64,000 nucleotides of DNA, taken from NCBI GenBank assembly GCA_028274465.1, contig CM051455.1:49081351-49145350 (forward strand), written 5' to 3'. Positions 47,272 through 59,958 of the stretch are shown here, in pieces. This DNA comes from Plantago ovata. Its lineage: Eukaryota; Streptophyta; Magnoliopsida; Lamiales; Plantaginaceae. The notes beneath the pieces are model-generated. The model was not told where the DNA came from. It did not search any database and saw only the letters and a program-made list of their open reading frames with translations. The translations under genes and the position numbers were made by a program. How positions within the stretch are numbered: the first letter of the stretch is position 1; the number at the start of each line of letters is the position of its first letter.

Positions 47272-50200
47272 GCTGACATTACGCTGGCACTGTGAAAACG
47301 GAGGGCCAGAAAGTTCTGTCTTGGTCAAACCGATCCATGGATTCGGGTGGAGAGAAAGCCAACTTCTTCAACCTGCACTCAAATTCTTTCATGTGCACAA
47401 GTAATCACACTAGGCACCATGAACAAGAACTCAAAGTGCATCCCAGAGTAACTTGGTAAGCTCATACTTCCTGGACTAGTAAAATCCTGTTTGGCGCCAT
47501 CCATAAATTTGCGATACTCATGCATCGAATTTACAATTTTTGCAGGATACTGTAGAAACGGAAACGGATGGAGCAAAAAAGAAAAGGATGAAGAAAAACC
47601 AAGTAGTTTGATGTAAATACCAATTCTTTAGGGGGAGAAAATGTGAGATTTTAGAAAGTTTTGGTCTAGTAGAGTAGTAGGTTTATTAGTATTAGGTCAT
47701 GAAATTTTCTTGCTAACCAACAAAGGGTTGATGAGATGATTTGGATGTGAATGTGAAGAAAATTATTGATGTTTGATGTTGTAAATGACATTTCTGACCT
47801 GCAGAGTTATAAAATGATGAAGATGCTGATGATAATGCACTCAATAACAAAATTATTCCTTGTTCTTTCTTTTTCCTTTTCTATTTTTCTATTTTGTTTT
47901 TTGAGCAGAGCTTCTTTATGCAGTCAAACCTGGATTACTGTTGCTTTTAAAGACTCAAACAGTACAACTTGCATTTAGTAATTAGGATTTTGTTTGGTAA
48001 CTTTAACTTTGTGCTTAAGTTTTTGAGGCTGTGCTAATTATTAGCAGTGGTATTATTGTATGGTAATGTCAAAAGCATGAAGATTTCCAGCAAAGGGAAT
48101 GTTTATTACTTGCTTTTCTCAATATCTCTTTACTACAAATACAATAAAAGAGAGGCACAAATTGACACTTGGAAATTCAGGGAAGGATTGTGACTGGCCT
48201 TTTGATTACAACTTACTAGTTACTACAAGCAAAGTTTATCATTCAATATATAGGACCCCATATGACATGTCAAGGTGTTACAATCTTATCTAAACTGCAA
48301 ACAATGTCCGTGCTTTTATATGTATGCTGGTCAACTAAGTTCCTATTTTCAAATTATGTCATTATTTCCCATGGATGCTCACTTTTGATCACTTTGATGA
48401 TGATGTTGTGCCCCGCTAGAGGAGCTACACCGGTCCTAATCGGTACCTGTATGGGAGGAACCGAGAAATTGAGTTAGTTAGACCGTTTAACTGGTTTGTT
48501 TTGGACAATTAAGTCGGGTGTCAACTTAACCATAGGAGACTGTTAAAATTTTGTGGTACCCTTAATTTATTTAGCTACTAGTATTTGGGCGTGAAATGGT
48601 GCAGACTAACTGGTTGGGTGTTGGGTGCCTTGCTGTCTTATAGTTGCTCCCTCCCTCCCTGTAGTTTGTCTGTCTGTCTCATGTGTTGAATTTGATTAAG
48701 ATTATAAATGTCCTGCCTACACGTATAGAAGTAGTGGTGTACATACTAGGCCTGCTGCAGGCTGTAAATATGTAGCTCAATGTTGTCTGTTAGTTTCACC
48801 ATCTAGCTAGTCAACTTTAATTTGAGAAAAAACCATGTAGACTATTTGCAAATTGAAATTTAATAACCTTCAGTCAGTCTGTTTCATTTAGATCCATAAA
48901 ATGTCAATTCCTTTTTCTTTTCTCTAAACATTTATGTTTACATTCACTTATTATGATATCCTAATCATCACGAAAACGTTTTTGATAAAGATCTTAGCAA
49001 TTCTTGCATGAATTATGAACCTATGAAGACATTGTAGGTCAATTCAAAGAATTTGATTACTTCATCTTTATTACCATTCGGGTATCTTTATAACTTTTAT
49101 CCATGTGAAGTGTGATATTGAAAAATTTGTAGTGAGAGACAGTTGATTGAGTACACTTAGTGAAGAAGAAATTGGATAGGGGGAGACATAAAGAGAAGAT
49201 GGAATCATAAGGGGACAGTTCCATTCCACAAGACATTAGCAGTATATAAACCGTGAATATAGAATTATACTTTAAGGCAACAAAATCCAGTGCACAAATC
49301 AGCTTTGGTTTCACTTGCAAGAAACAAACACAGTACTTGTTTAATCAACCTGGAAGGAAGTAAAGAACGTTGAAAAGGGAGAGATTTAGAAGTAATGAGA
49401 AAGATTAGACGGTTAATTTTAAGAGTAGTAGCTAGGACATGTTTGGATGGATGTCGATCTCTAAAGTTCACGTTCTGAAGAATCCAAGTTTACTTTACTA
49501 CTTATTCTACTGCTTGCTGCTTATTTGGCCTCCTATACATTCAGACAGATTTGATGTTTGGATTCCCTCCCGTCTTTCTTTCTTTCTTTTGCTTTTTGCA
49601 ATACAATACAATATTGCTGCTATGTCTATCTATCTCTGCTTGCTTGCTTACTGCATTGGAAAATGCGTTGATTCTACTGCTTGCTTATTATTACCAACTC
49701 TTGAAACGTACCAAGCATTTTTTTTTCACCTTTATATGTGTTGCTTTATTGCCACGCACTTCATTTCCAAACCGGATTTAGTATCGCAAGGTTGAACCGG
49801 TATAGCAAGAAATTCTATGAAAGAGTGGGCATCAGGTTTTGGGGAATTTCAAGGTAGATAGATCCAAGGACGGACACATGAGTTAAAATTGAGGAAGGGT
49901 GCAAAACTTGAAAAAGTTGATAGTAGTGTAGGAGTAGTTGTAGGGGTCCGTGTGTAAAACATTATGGGTTTAGACTTTCATGTGTCCACTTGTTACTAGT
50001 TAGTGCCCAATGTTGGGTGTCGGATGAGATCTGTGTAGACACTGTTTGATTTGTCCGAAAATCTTTAAACTGAATTGAACTAAATAAATTTGAAATGAAA
50101 TTAATAAAACTGAATTTACCAGCTTTGTGTACAATGTTTTCCTTTTCTTTTCCTTGAAAGGAAAAACCATTATGTTGCCTAAAAGTTCTGTACAAGCAAT

Positions 50201-53025
50201 TAGTGGATCATATGCTTCTTGCAATTGGACTCCTTAGCGGCTTGTATTGTCCCATGAGCTATCTTAAAAGTGCACAAACACTTAATAATTTTACTTGTAT
50301 ATATCATGATAAAAGTACAAAAGAGATTGAATTAGTGATGGCAAGATGCATATTTGTTCCCAGTTATAGTAGCATACTTAATCTTTAGTATAAATTAAAT
50401 TCTCCAAAGACAAGATCTTATATATCATCATTATATTCTTTCTTGTATAAAAAATATCTAATCTTTAAACAAGCAGTAAAGGGAAATTAACAATTAACAA
50501 CTAGCTAGCCACCTTCTTAGTACTTTCATACTTTGTCCTGGAGTAACTGCTAATCTGATCAAATCTTTGCATAAATATTATTCATAAGAGACAACATGAA
50601 CTAAAGGATTTTAATTTAGTACAACATGTAATATAATTTCAAGAAACTGAATGCATGGTTCAATGTATTAGAAGGTACAGATAATTTCAGATTTATTAGT
50701 ATAGGTTACAGGGTAGGTATTGTTTATGGTAAATTTTTACGTCATGAAGATGTTGAGGTATTGTGTCTTACTAGTAGTAGTTACATATATCGTGGGAAAA
50801 TATACTACTACTTGACTAAGAAGGGTAATAACCGAAAGAAAGTTACTGTTCTACTAGAGTCCCGTTGATTGAGCAATGCATGCATAGAAAACCACAAATG
50901 AATTTAAAGTTAGGAATTGAAGTTAACTGGTAGTACGAAGCCCAGTACAAGGATGATGGAGAGATTGAATGAGAGGCCAAATCAAATTACATCATCATCA
51001 GTTCATGATCCCATCATCTCTATCAGTCTCAGCCCAGCCCATAAATCATGATAATTTCACAAGTAAATTGGACTCATTCATATATTGATGATGGTGGCAC
51101 TGACTGTTGTTAATTCATTCTCGTGTTGCGTCTGAATCTGAACCAAGGCTGGCTACATATTATAGGTCCTAGCTGTCTGTGTAATTTCGTTGGTATGCAT
51201 GAAATGAGGACGTCACTAATTTTACCATTTCGGTTATATTGTCCAAGGTACACTCTTTTTCTACTTTGGGCAATACCTTTACGTACCTTCCAACCACTTA
51301 ATTACATACACATTCTATCAATGCTCTTATTCAAAGAGTATACATATATATATTGAAATTATTTTATCTTTTAGTGTGTTGGTGATTTAAAATGCATGTA
51401 ATAACTAAAAGGTGATAGATCATATACTAGTATTTGCGGTATTAATTAAAGAAAGGACTGGTTAAGTAGAGGTAGCTAGCAGCCTAGCACTAGGTACTAG
51501 CTAGCTAATAAGCTAGGGATGGGTTTGGCTTGTTAAACAAGGGTTGTCAGTCAGTGCAAGAAGATGACCAATTTTACTTACAGTGAGTGAGTGAGTCCTC
51601 ATGGACTAATGAATGAATCCGTTACATTAATTAGTGAGTCTCACTCCCCACACGAGCTGAGCTATCTAACGAAGACTCAGTCAGTCAGTCAGTGAGCGAG
51701 ATGATGGAGACACTTGTGTTGTGTGAATCAATTTTATTCAAGATGATGATGATAACATAATTATATACTACTACTACTACTACAAGTTACAACTAGTAGT
51801 GTACTGATGATGCTGAATTGCTGATGCTATAGGTCTATAAACTTAGTCCACTCCTTTAATACATAGTATGTCATCATAGACTAACTGGAGAAGAAGAAAA
51901 AAGTGTGCTTCTACGTACTCAGAGTTATAGCATTCGATATATAATTTGGTGCAAGTATGGTATTGACTATTGAGTAAGATTGCAAAAAGTTCATGAATTC
52001 CTTCCTTGTTTTGGCAAAACATCATTCATGATATATAAATTCCAACAATCACAATTTATTAATTAGGACTGGACTACACTCCCCACGAGCGGGCGGGACA
52101 TATCGCCCTCTGTGCCTATATATAATTAATCCTAATCTGAGGCTTTACACTTTACTACGTACAAGTTATTTATTACACTCAACAAAAATATATTCATTCT
52201 AATCGTATATACGATCTAAGGTACGCAAGAATGATACTAAAAGTACAAAAATACCAGAGAAAAACATGTGTGGGTGATCATGTTGGGCTATATGTTTGTT
52301 TCTCGAGCCTGGGTTTATAAGTTTAAACATTTTCAGTGCAGCCCAATACCGCATACCTTTATCCACACTTTTGGGTTGCTAATTTGCGACCTTTTGGGTT
52401 GCCAAGTTCTGGACGCATCACTTGGGCTAGCTACGGGAAATTTTGCTCTATAGTGGGGTTAAAATATACTCGATGCGTTCAAAATGTAGTTGTAACATAA
52501 ATATGACCATATCGTATGAAACATGCTTTAAAAGTTAGATAAAATAAAAAGTGTACTGAATCCACAGAGGTTGCTCGCTTGATTAAAGCAAAAATCTTAG
52601 TCACAGGTTCATTGAAAAGATGCAAATTTGTAATTCTCATTTGTAATTATTCTAACTTCACATAATCAAAAATCGTACAGCTAAATAGAGAAAATAAAAG
52701 GACGCAATAAAATTAAGTTCATTATATTATGATGAGCATGACGGGTGCCTAGCCCAGATGTGATGGGTCGGGCCTGGGTCGATAATGGACCCTTACATGA
52801 AAATCATGGACCGGGCCTGGACTTTTAAAAAGACACCCATTTACATCCCTAAATAACACACGTATATAGAATATACGTATATTCTAAAAATATTACAAAA
52901 GCTACATATATTAAATAAAATATATGTATAAAATATGATATATGTGACTATATTCTAAAAATACTATATAGTCCAAATATCTCCTTGCTTAATATTGCAC
53001 TGCACGTCTGCACATTAGAACAGCC
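47272..53025. other. Long gene-free interval with microsatellites
   Basis: Begins with the IP5P 3' UTR. The remaining 5 kb is AT-rich with simple repeats: CTCC and GTCT repeats near 48645-48680, CAGT repeats near 51680, CTA triplets near 51768-51782. At about 52736-52852 GGGCCTGG motifs and an end reading (inverted) TTAGGGATGTAAATGGGTGT suggest a truncated hAT-type fragment. Short frames here lack recognisable products. Confidence 0.5.
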
Positions 53026-53423
53026 CTAAACTGAGGACTTCCCTTGGTTTCCTTCAACCTGTTGTTTCATTGCTGCTTTATCCAATGCAATTTGAACTTG
53101 GCGGCATTCAACAGAGCAGAACCCACAATTACTGCACAAAATTGCAAAAGATGCTTAATATTATCATAATTCATAAAAGGAAAGAAGAAAAAAAAAAAAA
53201 AAAGAACAATTTACAAAAAATTATGAGAATATGAGAAAGTGATACTCCACCTGTACATAAAAATCTCAGAACCCTCGGGAATAAGCTTCTTACAGTAGTA
53301 ACAGCGGCCCAGGAATTGATCAGCACCGGCCGGCATGGGCTCAGTGGCGCGGCTGCCACTTCTTGGCCGAGCTGCATCAAGGTGGTTCGAAGTGCTATCC
53401 ACACGGCTCCTTTTCAAAGACAT
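53026..53423 (-). CDS. FLZ-type (DUF581) zinc-finger protein
   Basis: FLZ proteins are plant-specific adaptors that bind SnRK1 kinase subunits in energy and stress signalling. Two exons, 53423-53251 and 53131-53026, total 279 nt (92 aa) and close in frame. The basic N terminus (MSLKRSRVD) leads into the FLZ domain at about 37-72: QFLGRCYYCKKLIPEGSEIF, then, across the splice, FCSVECRQVQIALDKAA. Zinc ligands are Cys41, Cys44, Cys63 and Cys67. The tail is short, ending GKSSV. The protein belongs to the small-FLZ class. At the splice junction it reads MYS-NCG, where MYRGD-type wording is more usual. A pyrimidine-poor A/T run precedes the branch region. Confidence 0.9.
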
Positions 53424-53517
53424 TTTCGACTGGCCTTAATTAGATAAAAACTGGAGAAGCAAGGTAGTATTGGATAATATAAAATTCTATGTGAAACATT
53501 ATGGTGGGTAGGGATGA

Positions 53518-53527
53518 TATTTATATA
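53518..53527 (-). promoter_or_regulatory. TATA box of FLZ gene
   Basis: On the minus strand TATATAAATA lies about 95 bases before the ATG at 53423, in a CCTATATAAATATC context. Confidence 0.65.
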
Positions 53528-54401
53528 GGTCACTTATAATTAACCATGCACAGTTTTGGGATAGTGAATTTAATGTGAAGGTTGAATAATTTGACATGAC
53601 TTTATATAAGTCAAGGATATGTGTTCTTTTATTTTTCTATCCCAAAAAGGTCAAGTTTTAACTTTATTTGTTTTCTATGGATTATAAGTGGTATAGTGAT
53701 TTGTGTATCAATAATGTATGTTTACTTTCTTTTGTCTTTAGTTATCCATTATATAGATGTGGTGTTAAAATCCTGTATGTTTGATTTAAGTTGGTAGGAT
53801 CATCATAACCGAGTGATATATGTATGAAAGGTACTTAGGTAGTACTACACTCTTTGTCACATGTCAAAATTATTAAAGAGTAGCAAGGGGTTGCATGTGG
53901 TAATGGTGATTCACATAATTTTCCCAACTTTTTATGAGCGTTATGATATTATTCCTTCTGCACTACGTACGTTTTGACATTAAAGTGTGATGGCGTGATC
54001 TAAATGAATACTCAAAAATATTGTAAGTAGACGTCCTAGTGTTTATTGTACTCGGGGTCGAATTTCTCGAAGAATTGACTAAGTTATTCTTGTAGATGAA
54101 CTGTTTTTATGGTAAAGTTGTGAAGGCTTTGAATAATCTGAAATCAGCTTCTTGTTCTAGTGGAAAGAACCCGGCTTCTTCTTTTGGCAGAAAGAAATGG
54201 CCGAGGCGGAGTTACGCCAGCATAAGAATGAGTTGATGCGGATCAGAAAGATTACACTTTCCAATGACATATCGAATCGATCTATTTGGTTAATTATGTT
54301 TGTAATTTCATTGTTCGGTCAATTTGAAATTGATATAAGCATTACTATTTGGTGAAGACTTGGGGGTTGAGCTTATACCGGCTCGAGGGTCCATGCGGCC
54401 A
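53528..54401. other. Intergenic DNA with a possible orphan exon
   Basis: Mostly non-coding. At 54159-54353 (+) an open stretch following TTCTAG reads WKEPGFFFWQKEMAEAELRQ, continues for about 60 codons, and ends in a hydrophobic run (WLIMFVISLF). It resembles the second exon of small GRF zinc-finger proteins, but no first exon is found. Confidence 0.3.
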
Positions 54402-54784
54402 TGGGAGCTCCTAATGGAGGAATTAACCCAGTGAGTACCTTTTTAGTGAGACATAGTAGTCAACTAATATGCATAATCTTCATTAATGTAAAAGTATGCA
54501 TGGAGAATGACCACTTTATATAGTGGTAGAAACTATAAAGATATGTAAGATAAATATAAAATATACTGACCGATAAGTATAGAATAGAATATTCAATGAA
54601 TATTCCTGATCCTGATCTTACCTTATTAGCAACTACTAAGAGATAATTACCAATACTATAGAAGATCTTATATTAATTGGGATATCTTCTACTATTTGGA
54701 CTCTTAGCTACTAAGTAATTAACCCTAATCCTAGTCTAGATACGATGTAATAGGACCGGCAGGGAACCGGGTTGAGCTTTTTCA
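54402..54784 (-). repeat. LTR copy (left) of gag-only fossil
   Basis: Shares long blocks with 56182-56561, such as ATATGCATAATCTTCATTAA and GGGAACCGGGTTG. Confidence 0.8.
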
Positions 54785-55810
54785 GTTGGGCTTTAATCCA
54801 CCCATGAACGCCCCCATCAACGTGGTCGGTGGCCAGTGAGGAACATGGCTAACCAGGCGTTCTAATTCACGCAGATAGTCCCAAAGGCCCCAGTCTGCTT
54901 GAGCTTGCTGATAGCTTCGTTGGCATCTTCAGATTCAGATGCACTGAAACCAGCAAGAGGCCTTTCTTGAAGATCGTCCACGAGCTTGTTGCATCAGTGT
55001 TGACGTGGTTAAACCAACACCACCATTGACATGCCTCCCCATCCATATAGTAGGATGCTATCTGAACCTTCTCGGTGCGAGAGACTTCGTTAATATCGGA
55101 GTACAGCTCAGCACGGTCAATCCAGTTGGCAACGTCTTTTTCGACGAACTCCCCTAGGGCAGTTCACTTCCAAGCGAGACTTTGTCAGCTGGATTTCTTC
55201 AACACTAGGACCAGATTTCTCCGATCCAAGGTCGTCTTCTACCTCGGTTACCACTTCGTCGTCTTCCAAGGACTCCTCGTCCTTGGTTCCTCTTTCAGAA
55301 GAGTTAACCGGGGGCTGGGAATCAGATTCATCTGAATTCGATTCTTCATCCAAGTCAACATCTTCGATCGATGCCGACTTGTTCATTGCGGCCATTGATT
55401 CTGAAAGGTTGTCCGCCTTCCTTCGGATCTTCAACCACATATTCAATATGTCCTACTTCCTTAACGGTTTTCCGATCCATGAATTTTTTTCCACAAGACG
55501 CGTTCCTCCTTTTACTGTGCAACTCCGACCATCCAAGCCAGGGTCAGTGTGGATAGTCCGCGAACAGAACCCATCTATGCGGTGGAGCGTAGGCTTCGGA
55601 ACACGCTCAGAGACGTGCCTGGTGTGGCACCGCGTCACCTGACGAGCGTCGTCTTCGGGTGACGCGTCTTGCGACGTCGGCCACCCCTTCTCCTCTTCCC
55701 TTGATCGACGCCTTCTTGAGGCGCATCTAAGGTCTTCCTGATTGACGGTCAGTGATTTGATGGTTCTTGTTAGAACCGTCAAAGTAGATGCAATCTTGTC
55801 ATGCAAGCTA

Positions 55811-56151
55811 AGAAGTACGGATACGGACGCGGACACGGATACGCCGATACGTCAAAATTAAAAAAAGTAGGACACGGATACGTGACCGATACGTTTAATT
55901 TTTTAATATATTAAGTATGTAAATTATTTCAATGTTTAAAATTTCTAGCTACTTATTCTAATGAATACTATAAAACAAATAAAAAAGTAAATTATTAAAT
56001 TTTACTCTTTAGTTATCTATCACAAACCAAGTCAAATGCTCAACAACATGGCTAAAGGGGAGGGATACGTAACAGAGATGAATCGGGGCGAATCAGATAT
56101 CACGTACGTATCGGAATGGATACTTAGCCATTTTGGAGTATCGGTGCTTCC
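55811..56151. mobile_element. Small MITE-like element nested in the LTR fossil
   Basis: Imperfect inverted ends AGAAGTACGGATAC and (inverted) GGAAGCACCGATAC bound a 341-bp AT-rich segment. Each end is followed by reiterated GGATACGG/CCGATACG units. TA lies immediately outside both ends, so a TA target site is possible. The flanking GCAAGC and GCTTGC extend the symmetry, so the exact boundary and superfamily stay open. Confidence 0.6.
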
Positions 56152-56181
56152 TAGCTTGCAAGTCTTCAGACTTCTTCAACA

Positions 56182-56561
56182 TGGGAGCTCCTAACGGAAG
56201 AATTGACCCGCCGGTGGATACCTTTTGAGTGATACATAGTTTTCAACTAATATGCATAATCTTCATTAATGTAAAAGTATGGAGAATTTCCACTTTATAT
56301 AGTGGTGGAAAGTACAAAGATATGGAAGATAAATATAAAAGATACTAACTCATCATAAGTACAGAATAGGATATTATTCTAACAATATTTCTGATCTTAC
56401 CTTATTACTAAGAAATAATTACCAATATTAGAGAAATCTTCTATTAATTAGGATATATTCTACTAATTGAAATCTTAGTTTTAGCTACTAACTAAACCCT
56501 AACCCTAGTCTAGATACGACGTAAGTGACTTGGACCGGTAGGGAACCGGGTTGGGCTTTCC
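56182..56561 (-). repeat. LTR copy (right) of gag-only fossil
   Basis: Direct-repeat partner of 54402-54784, with the same start TGGGAGCTCCTAA and the same end region GGGTTGGGCTTTCCA. Confidence 0.8.
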
Positions 56562-58673
56562 AGGTTCTCATCATTATCATATTGTCACAATTGATTGTAT
56601 GATCTGATTTCGTTATTGGTTGATTTTGCGATTGATTTGATAATAATTAACTCGTATAAAATCAGTGAATCATTTTGGCGGAGATTAACTAATGGCGGAG
56701 CTAGCAGATTGCTCCGATATGTAACAGTGTGCTCCATGTCGGAGCCAAGTCTCGAGCTCCGAAAATTTTATTTGGAAATAATAAATTGATACACCCATTG
56801 TCATTTGTCATTGTTATTAGTTATAAAAGGTAATGACCCAACGTGCCTATCAAGTAACTTATTATATTTCTATTACTAGTGATATAAGAGATATATATGA
56901 GGTAATGTTAATATTTTTTAATATACTTTTTAGACATTCTTAGATTAAACCCTATATTTTTATTTTTTTTATTAAACCCTAAATATTAATTGTTATATCA
57001 CTTTTCTCATCATCCTGCTTCAATTCTTGGATGTCCTTCGAGCCATTCGTATTATAGATCGACACATCATCTTCGGTATATTTGTTGTTATATAATTATC
57101 TTATGCATCTTCCTTTATATTCGTTGTTATGAAAGCATTGTATGTAAATCGTAAAAATATCGTCGTTGGATTCAGGATCCAATAAAGATATCTCAGTGCA
57201 ATGGTTTGTAAATAGAACTTCACCCATCGATCCTAATTAAAGGACCAGTCCCACATTGTCAGGTCTTAAATTGATTGGGCCATTTTAGTTTACTTTGGGT
57301 ACCTTTCATACCTATAGCTTGTTGGAAGTATCACTCTTAAAAGTGAGATCGATTAATTTATAAGTTTTCCAATATACTCAAATTGTTGTCATATAACACA
57401 TTTCCCTAACAATCCCAATTTCATGTCCCCAAGGTCATAATTTGTAAAATTTGTTGGTTTGTTCAGGTTTGGACAGTTTAGGATGGAACATTACTCTACA
57501 TAGAGGATAGTTTTTTGGCTCATGATTAGGATTAGGATTGTCTGTTTCACACTCTCCAGATTGGAGCTTCTTGGGCCTAGCAACTGCAAACGGTACCTGT
57601 TTGGAATTTTCAAAATCTGTTTGGAGTTTTCAATCCATATGATGGGAGTTTGTTGCAGACGTAAATTACTGTTGAAAAAAAAAAATTGACTTGGGACCAA
57701 AATCGCGGGGGACTGCCACTTAAGGGACCAAAAATGCAATTTCCCCACGAACAGACCGAGTAACCTGAGGCTCAGCTGGCCATAGGAAGGAGTAATTGTT
57801 AATAAATCTTGCAAATCACGAAAATGTCGTCATTGGATTCATGATCTAATAAAGATATGTCGGTGCAACAGTTTGTAAACACGAGCTTAGCCGATCAATC
57901 CGTCCGGAGATCAAGACTTAACCACAACGAACAAAAATACCATTAAGTCTTCCGAGTATGATCAAGGTTAAACTAATAAAACACAAAGTCTTTTAGAATA
58001 TTTAAATTGACATTTCTAATCAATACAACATAGAGATTCAAAGATACTAGCTAGTTGGGTCTATGATAACAGAACCTACTCGACTATATTGGTATTGCAT
58101 GTACAGTGGGTTCAGTCATTTATGGTACTGATTGGTAAAAGTGCATCCGGAAACGCGGTCAACGTTTCGTTTTACATCCGGACCTGACTGGGACAATTTC
58201 ACATGCGAAAATGGCATAGTTGACTGCCAAAAAATCGAAAACCCCCCGCTTGGTAACATTTGGAAACGCAGCCGACAAGGTGAAACGGAAGGAGACAAAT
58301 GTGATTGGTAGAAGCTGTTTGTAGTGTAAATGTGATGTATTTTGTGGTTGAACTGCTGTAGTTACCTTTATACCCTTACTTTACTCTAATTGGAAATGGG
58401 AAACACACTTCTTCAAGTTGGAACACGTTTTGTTGCTGCCTTTTACGTTTTTTGATGGTAATTACCATTTTACCCCTTCGTGTTATAAACATTGGACAGC
58501 AGGTTTTCGAACTCGATAAAGGCTTGCCATTCATGTTCCATTGAAGCAAAATAACTTGTAATACATAGCAAATGAAAGGTTCAAACATAATCTAACTTAA
58601 TGCGAAGACATAATAGATGACAACGAATACAAAAGTTGTCATCGGAACAAGAACGGATTATGGAAGTTCAGAT
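56562..58673. other. Intergenic DNA with a dispersed direct repeat
   Basis: A roughly 110-bp block occurs at about 57121-57245 and again at 57797-57905, with shared TCGTTGGATTCA- and AATAAAGATAT-type wording. A weaker pair of about 45 bases around GGAAACGC lies at 58135 and 58251. No gene is recognised. Confidence 0.5.
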
Positions 58674-59382
58674 CTATATGGCCGGCTCGTCGCCATTGTT
58701 GTTGAGTACACGATTCTCCTCTGCTTCCATCTCTGCCATCAATCTTGCCTGCTCCCTCCGCTTCTTAAATGCTTTCTTCATTTCCATCCTTGAGATCTTG
58801 CAACGGAGAGTAGCAATTTCCTTTCTCAAGCTCACTTGGCCCCGGAAAAGAGTATTGAGGACCTCCTTGTAGCGCCAGTGGACTGGAGGGTCAGACCACT
58901 GGAAGAAGTCGCAGCCTCCTTCCTTCTGTTTATAGAGAACAGATACGACAGCCGTAAGTAGTTTGATGAAATCGAATTTTTAGACATCATTTTTTTTCCT
59001 TGTTTACATTGGTGGATGAGTACTTTACCTTGTAGTTCTTGCATTGGATGAAATGCCTTCCGGGGTTATCGTTGTCACGCCATTGCGAAGTGCAAACCGA
59101 TGGATGTCCACATTTGCATAGGTCCTGGACAGGTTCCGGAGAATCTGGGCTAACGAGGATTACGGGACTTGAGAGAATAGGCAGGTCCGGTGGATTGGTA
59201 GAGGGGCCAGACACTTCCGGGGGTGGGATGGAAGCCGGGACAGAAAGTTGTGGTATGGGGATTGGATCTTGCAGCTGGTCGGATGCCGGATTTTCAATGT
59301 TGGGGATGATTTCTTCGGGTATCGGTGAGAGTGGCTTGGTTCGGTTCGGATCGCACACATTTGGGTTGTTGTTGTCATCCAT
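58674..59382 (-). CDS. GRF zinc-finger protein with coiled coil (array member 1)
   Basis: Two exons, 59382-59029 and 58925-58674, separated by a 103-bp phase-0 intron, give 201 aa. A long Pro/Ser-rich disordered N terminus (about residues 1-85) precedes a GRF zinc finger: CKCGHPSVCTSQWRDNDNPG, RHFIQCKNYK, then GGCDFFQWSDPP after the splice. The C-terminal half is a charged coiled coil (LRKEIATLRCKISRMEMKKA). GRF fingers bind single-stranded nucleic acid in topoisomerase 3 and APE2/NEIL3. In these small plant proteins the function is unknown. It is the longest member of the array, mainly through its N-terminal tail. No lesion seen. Confidence 0.85.
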
Positions 59383-59438
59383 TGTGGCTAGGTTTTGTGT
59401 TTGTTGGCTGTGGATCAGAAGTGTGAGGAGTATAGAGC

Positions 59439-59448
59439 TATATATAGG
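59439..59448 (-). promoter_or_regulatory. TATA box of GRF array member 1
   Basis: Minus-strand CCTATATATAG about 57 bases before the ATG. Confidence 0.6.
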
Positions 59449-59958
59449 TTTGGCTAGGGCAAAAAAAAAGGAGGGGTTGAAGAAGGATTTTGGCGCCAGT
59501 TTTTCCCACCAAAAGTGCCAAAGAGAGACTGTTGACTAGGTAAGTATCCATCCATGTAGGTTGAGTTGTTTGATTTGATGGAGTACTGTCTGATGTAGTA
59601 AAGTTTTCAAGTGGTCTTCTCAATTTGGGTATTTGGTAGATAAAGTCAGTTTAGTACACATATTAAGCTAGCGTTATACCATTAGTTTAGGTTTCGTAAC
59701 ACGTTAATTCTATCGACTCGAGGAACTCAATATCAAAATTAGCGAGATCTTAACTGAGGTTGCTTAAAGTAATGAAGGCAGTAGCCTATAAGAGACTGTC
59801 TCATATAGGCCTAGTAGAAAGTCGTACATGGTTCGTTTATGCATTATAACTAAACCGTCCCCCTTAAGGGAGGATATCAGTTCTACCTTCTTCGCGGGAA
59901 AGGAAAAAAAACAACGAAATCACAATTGCATTTATAAATAAATTCCGATGAAGTTGGA

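Larger units (their letters stand above)
54402..56561 (-). mobile_element. Gag-only LTR-retrotransposon fossil, minus orientation
   Basis: Two LTR-like direct repeats of about 380 bp, 54402-54784 and 56182-56561, start TGGGAGCTCCTAA on the plus strand and end in CA. Between them the minus strand carries gag-type coding remnants around 54890-55830, including a DRAELYSDI and QWWCWF-like block of the retrotransposon gag family and an acidic Ser-rich segment. No protease, reverse transcriptase or integrase is present, so the copy is non-autonomous or internally deleted. It is broken. The LTRs differ by many substitutions and indels, implying considerable age. A small terminal-repeat element is nested in it. 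No matching target duplication was seen. Confidence 0.75.

Noticed and set aside
56505-56516. AACCCTAACCCTAG, plant telomere-like
   Set aside because: Fewer than two full repeats, and it occurs within the LTR sequence, so it is chance and not an interstitial telomere.
59039-59539. 166-codon plus-strand frame
   Set aside because: Antisense to the Pro/Ser-rich exon of GRF array member 1. Gly/Ser-rich composition is the mirror of that exon.
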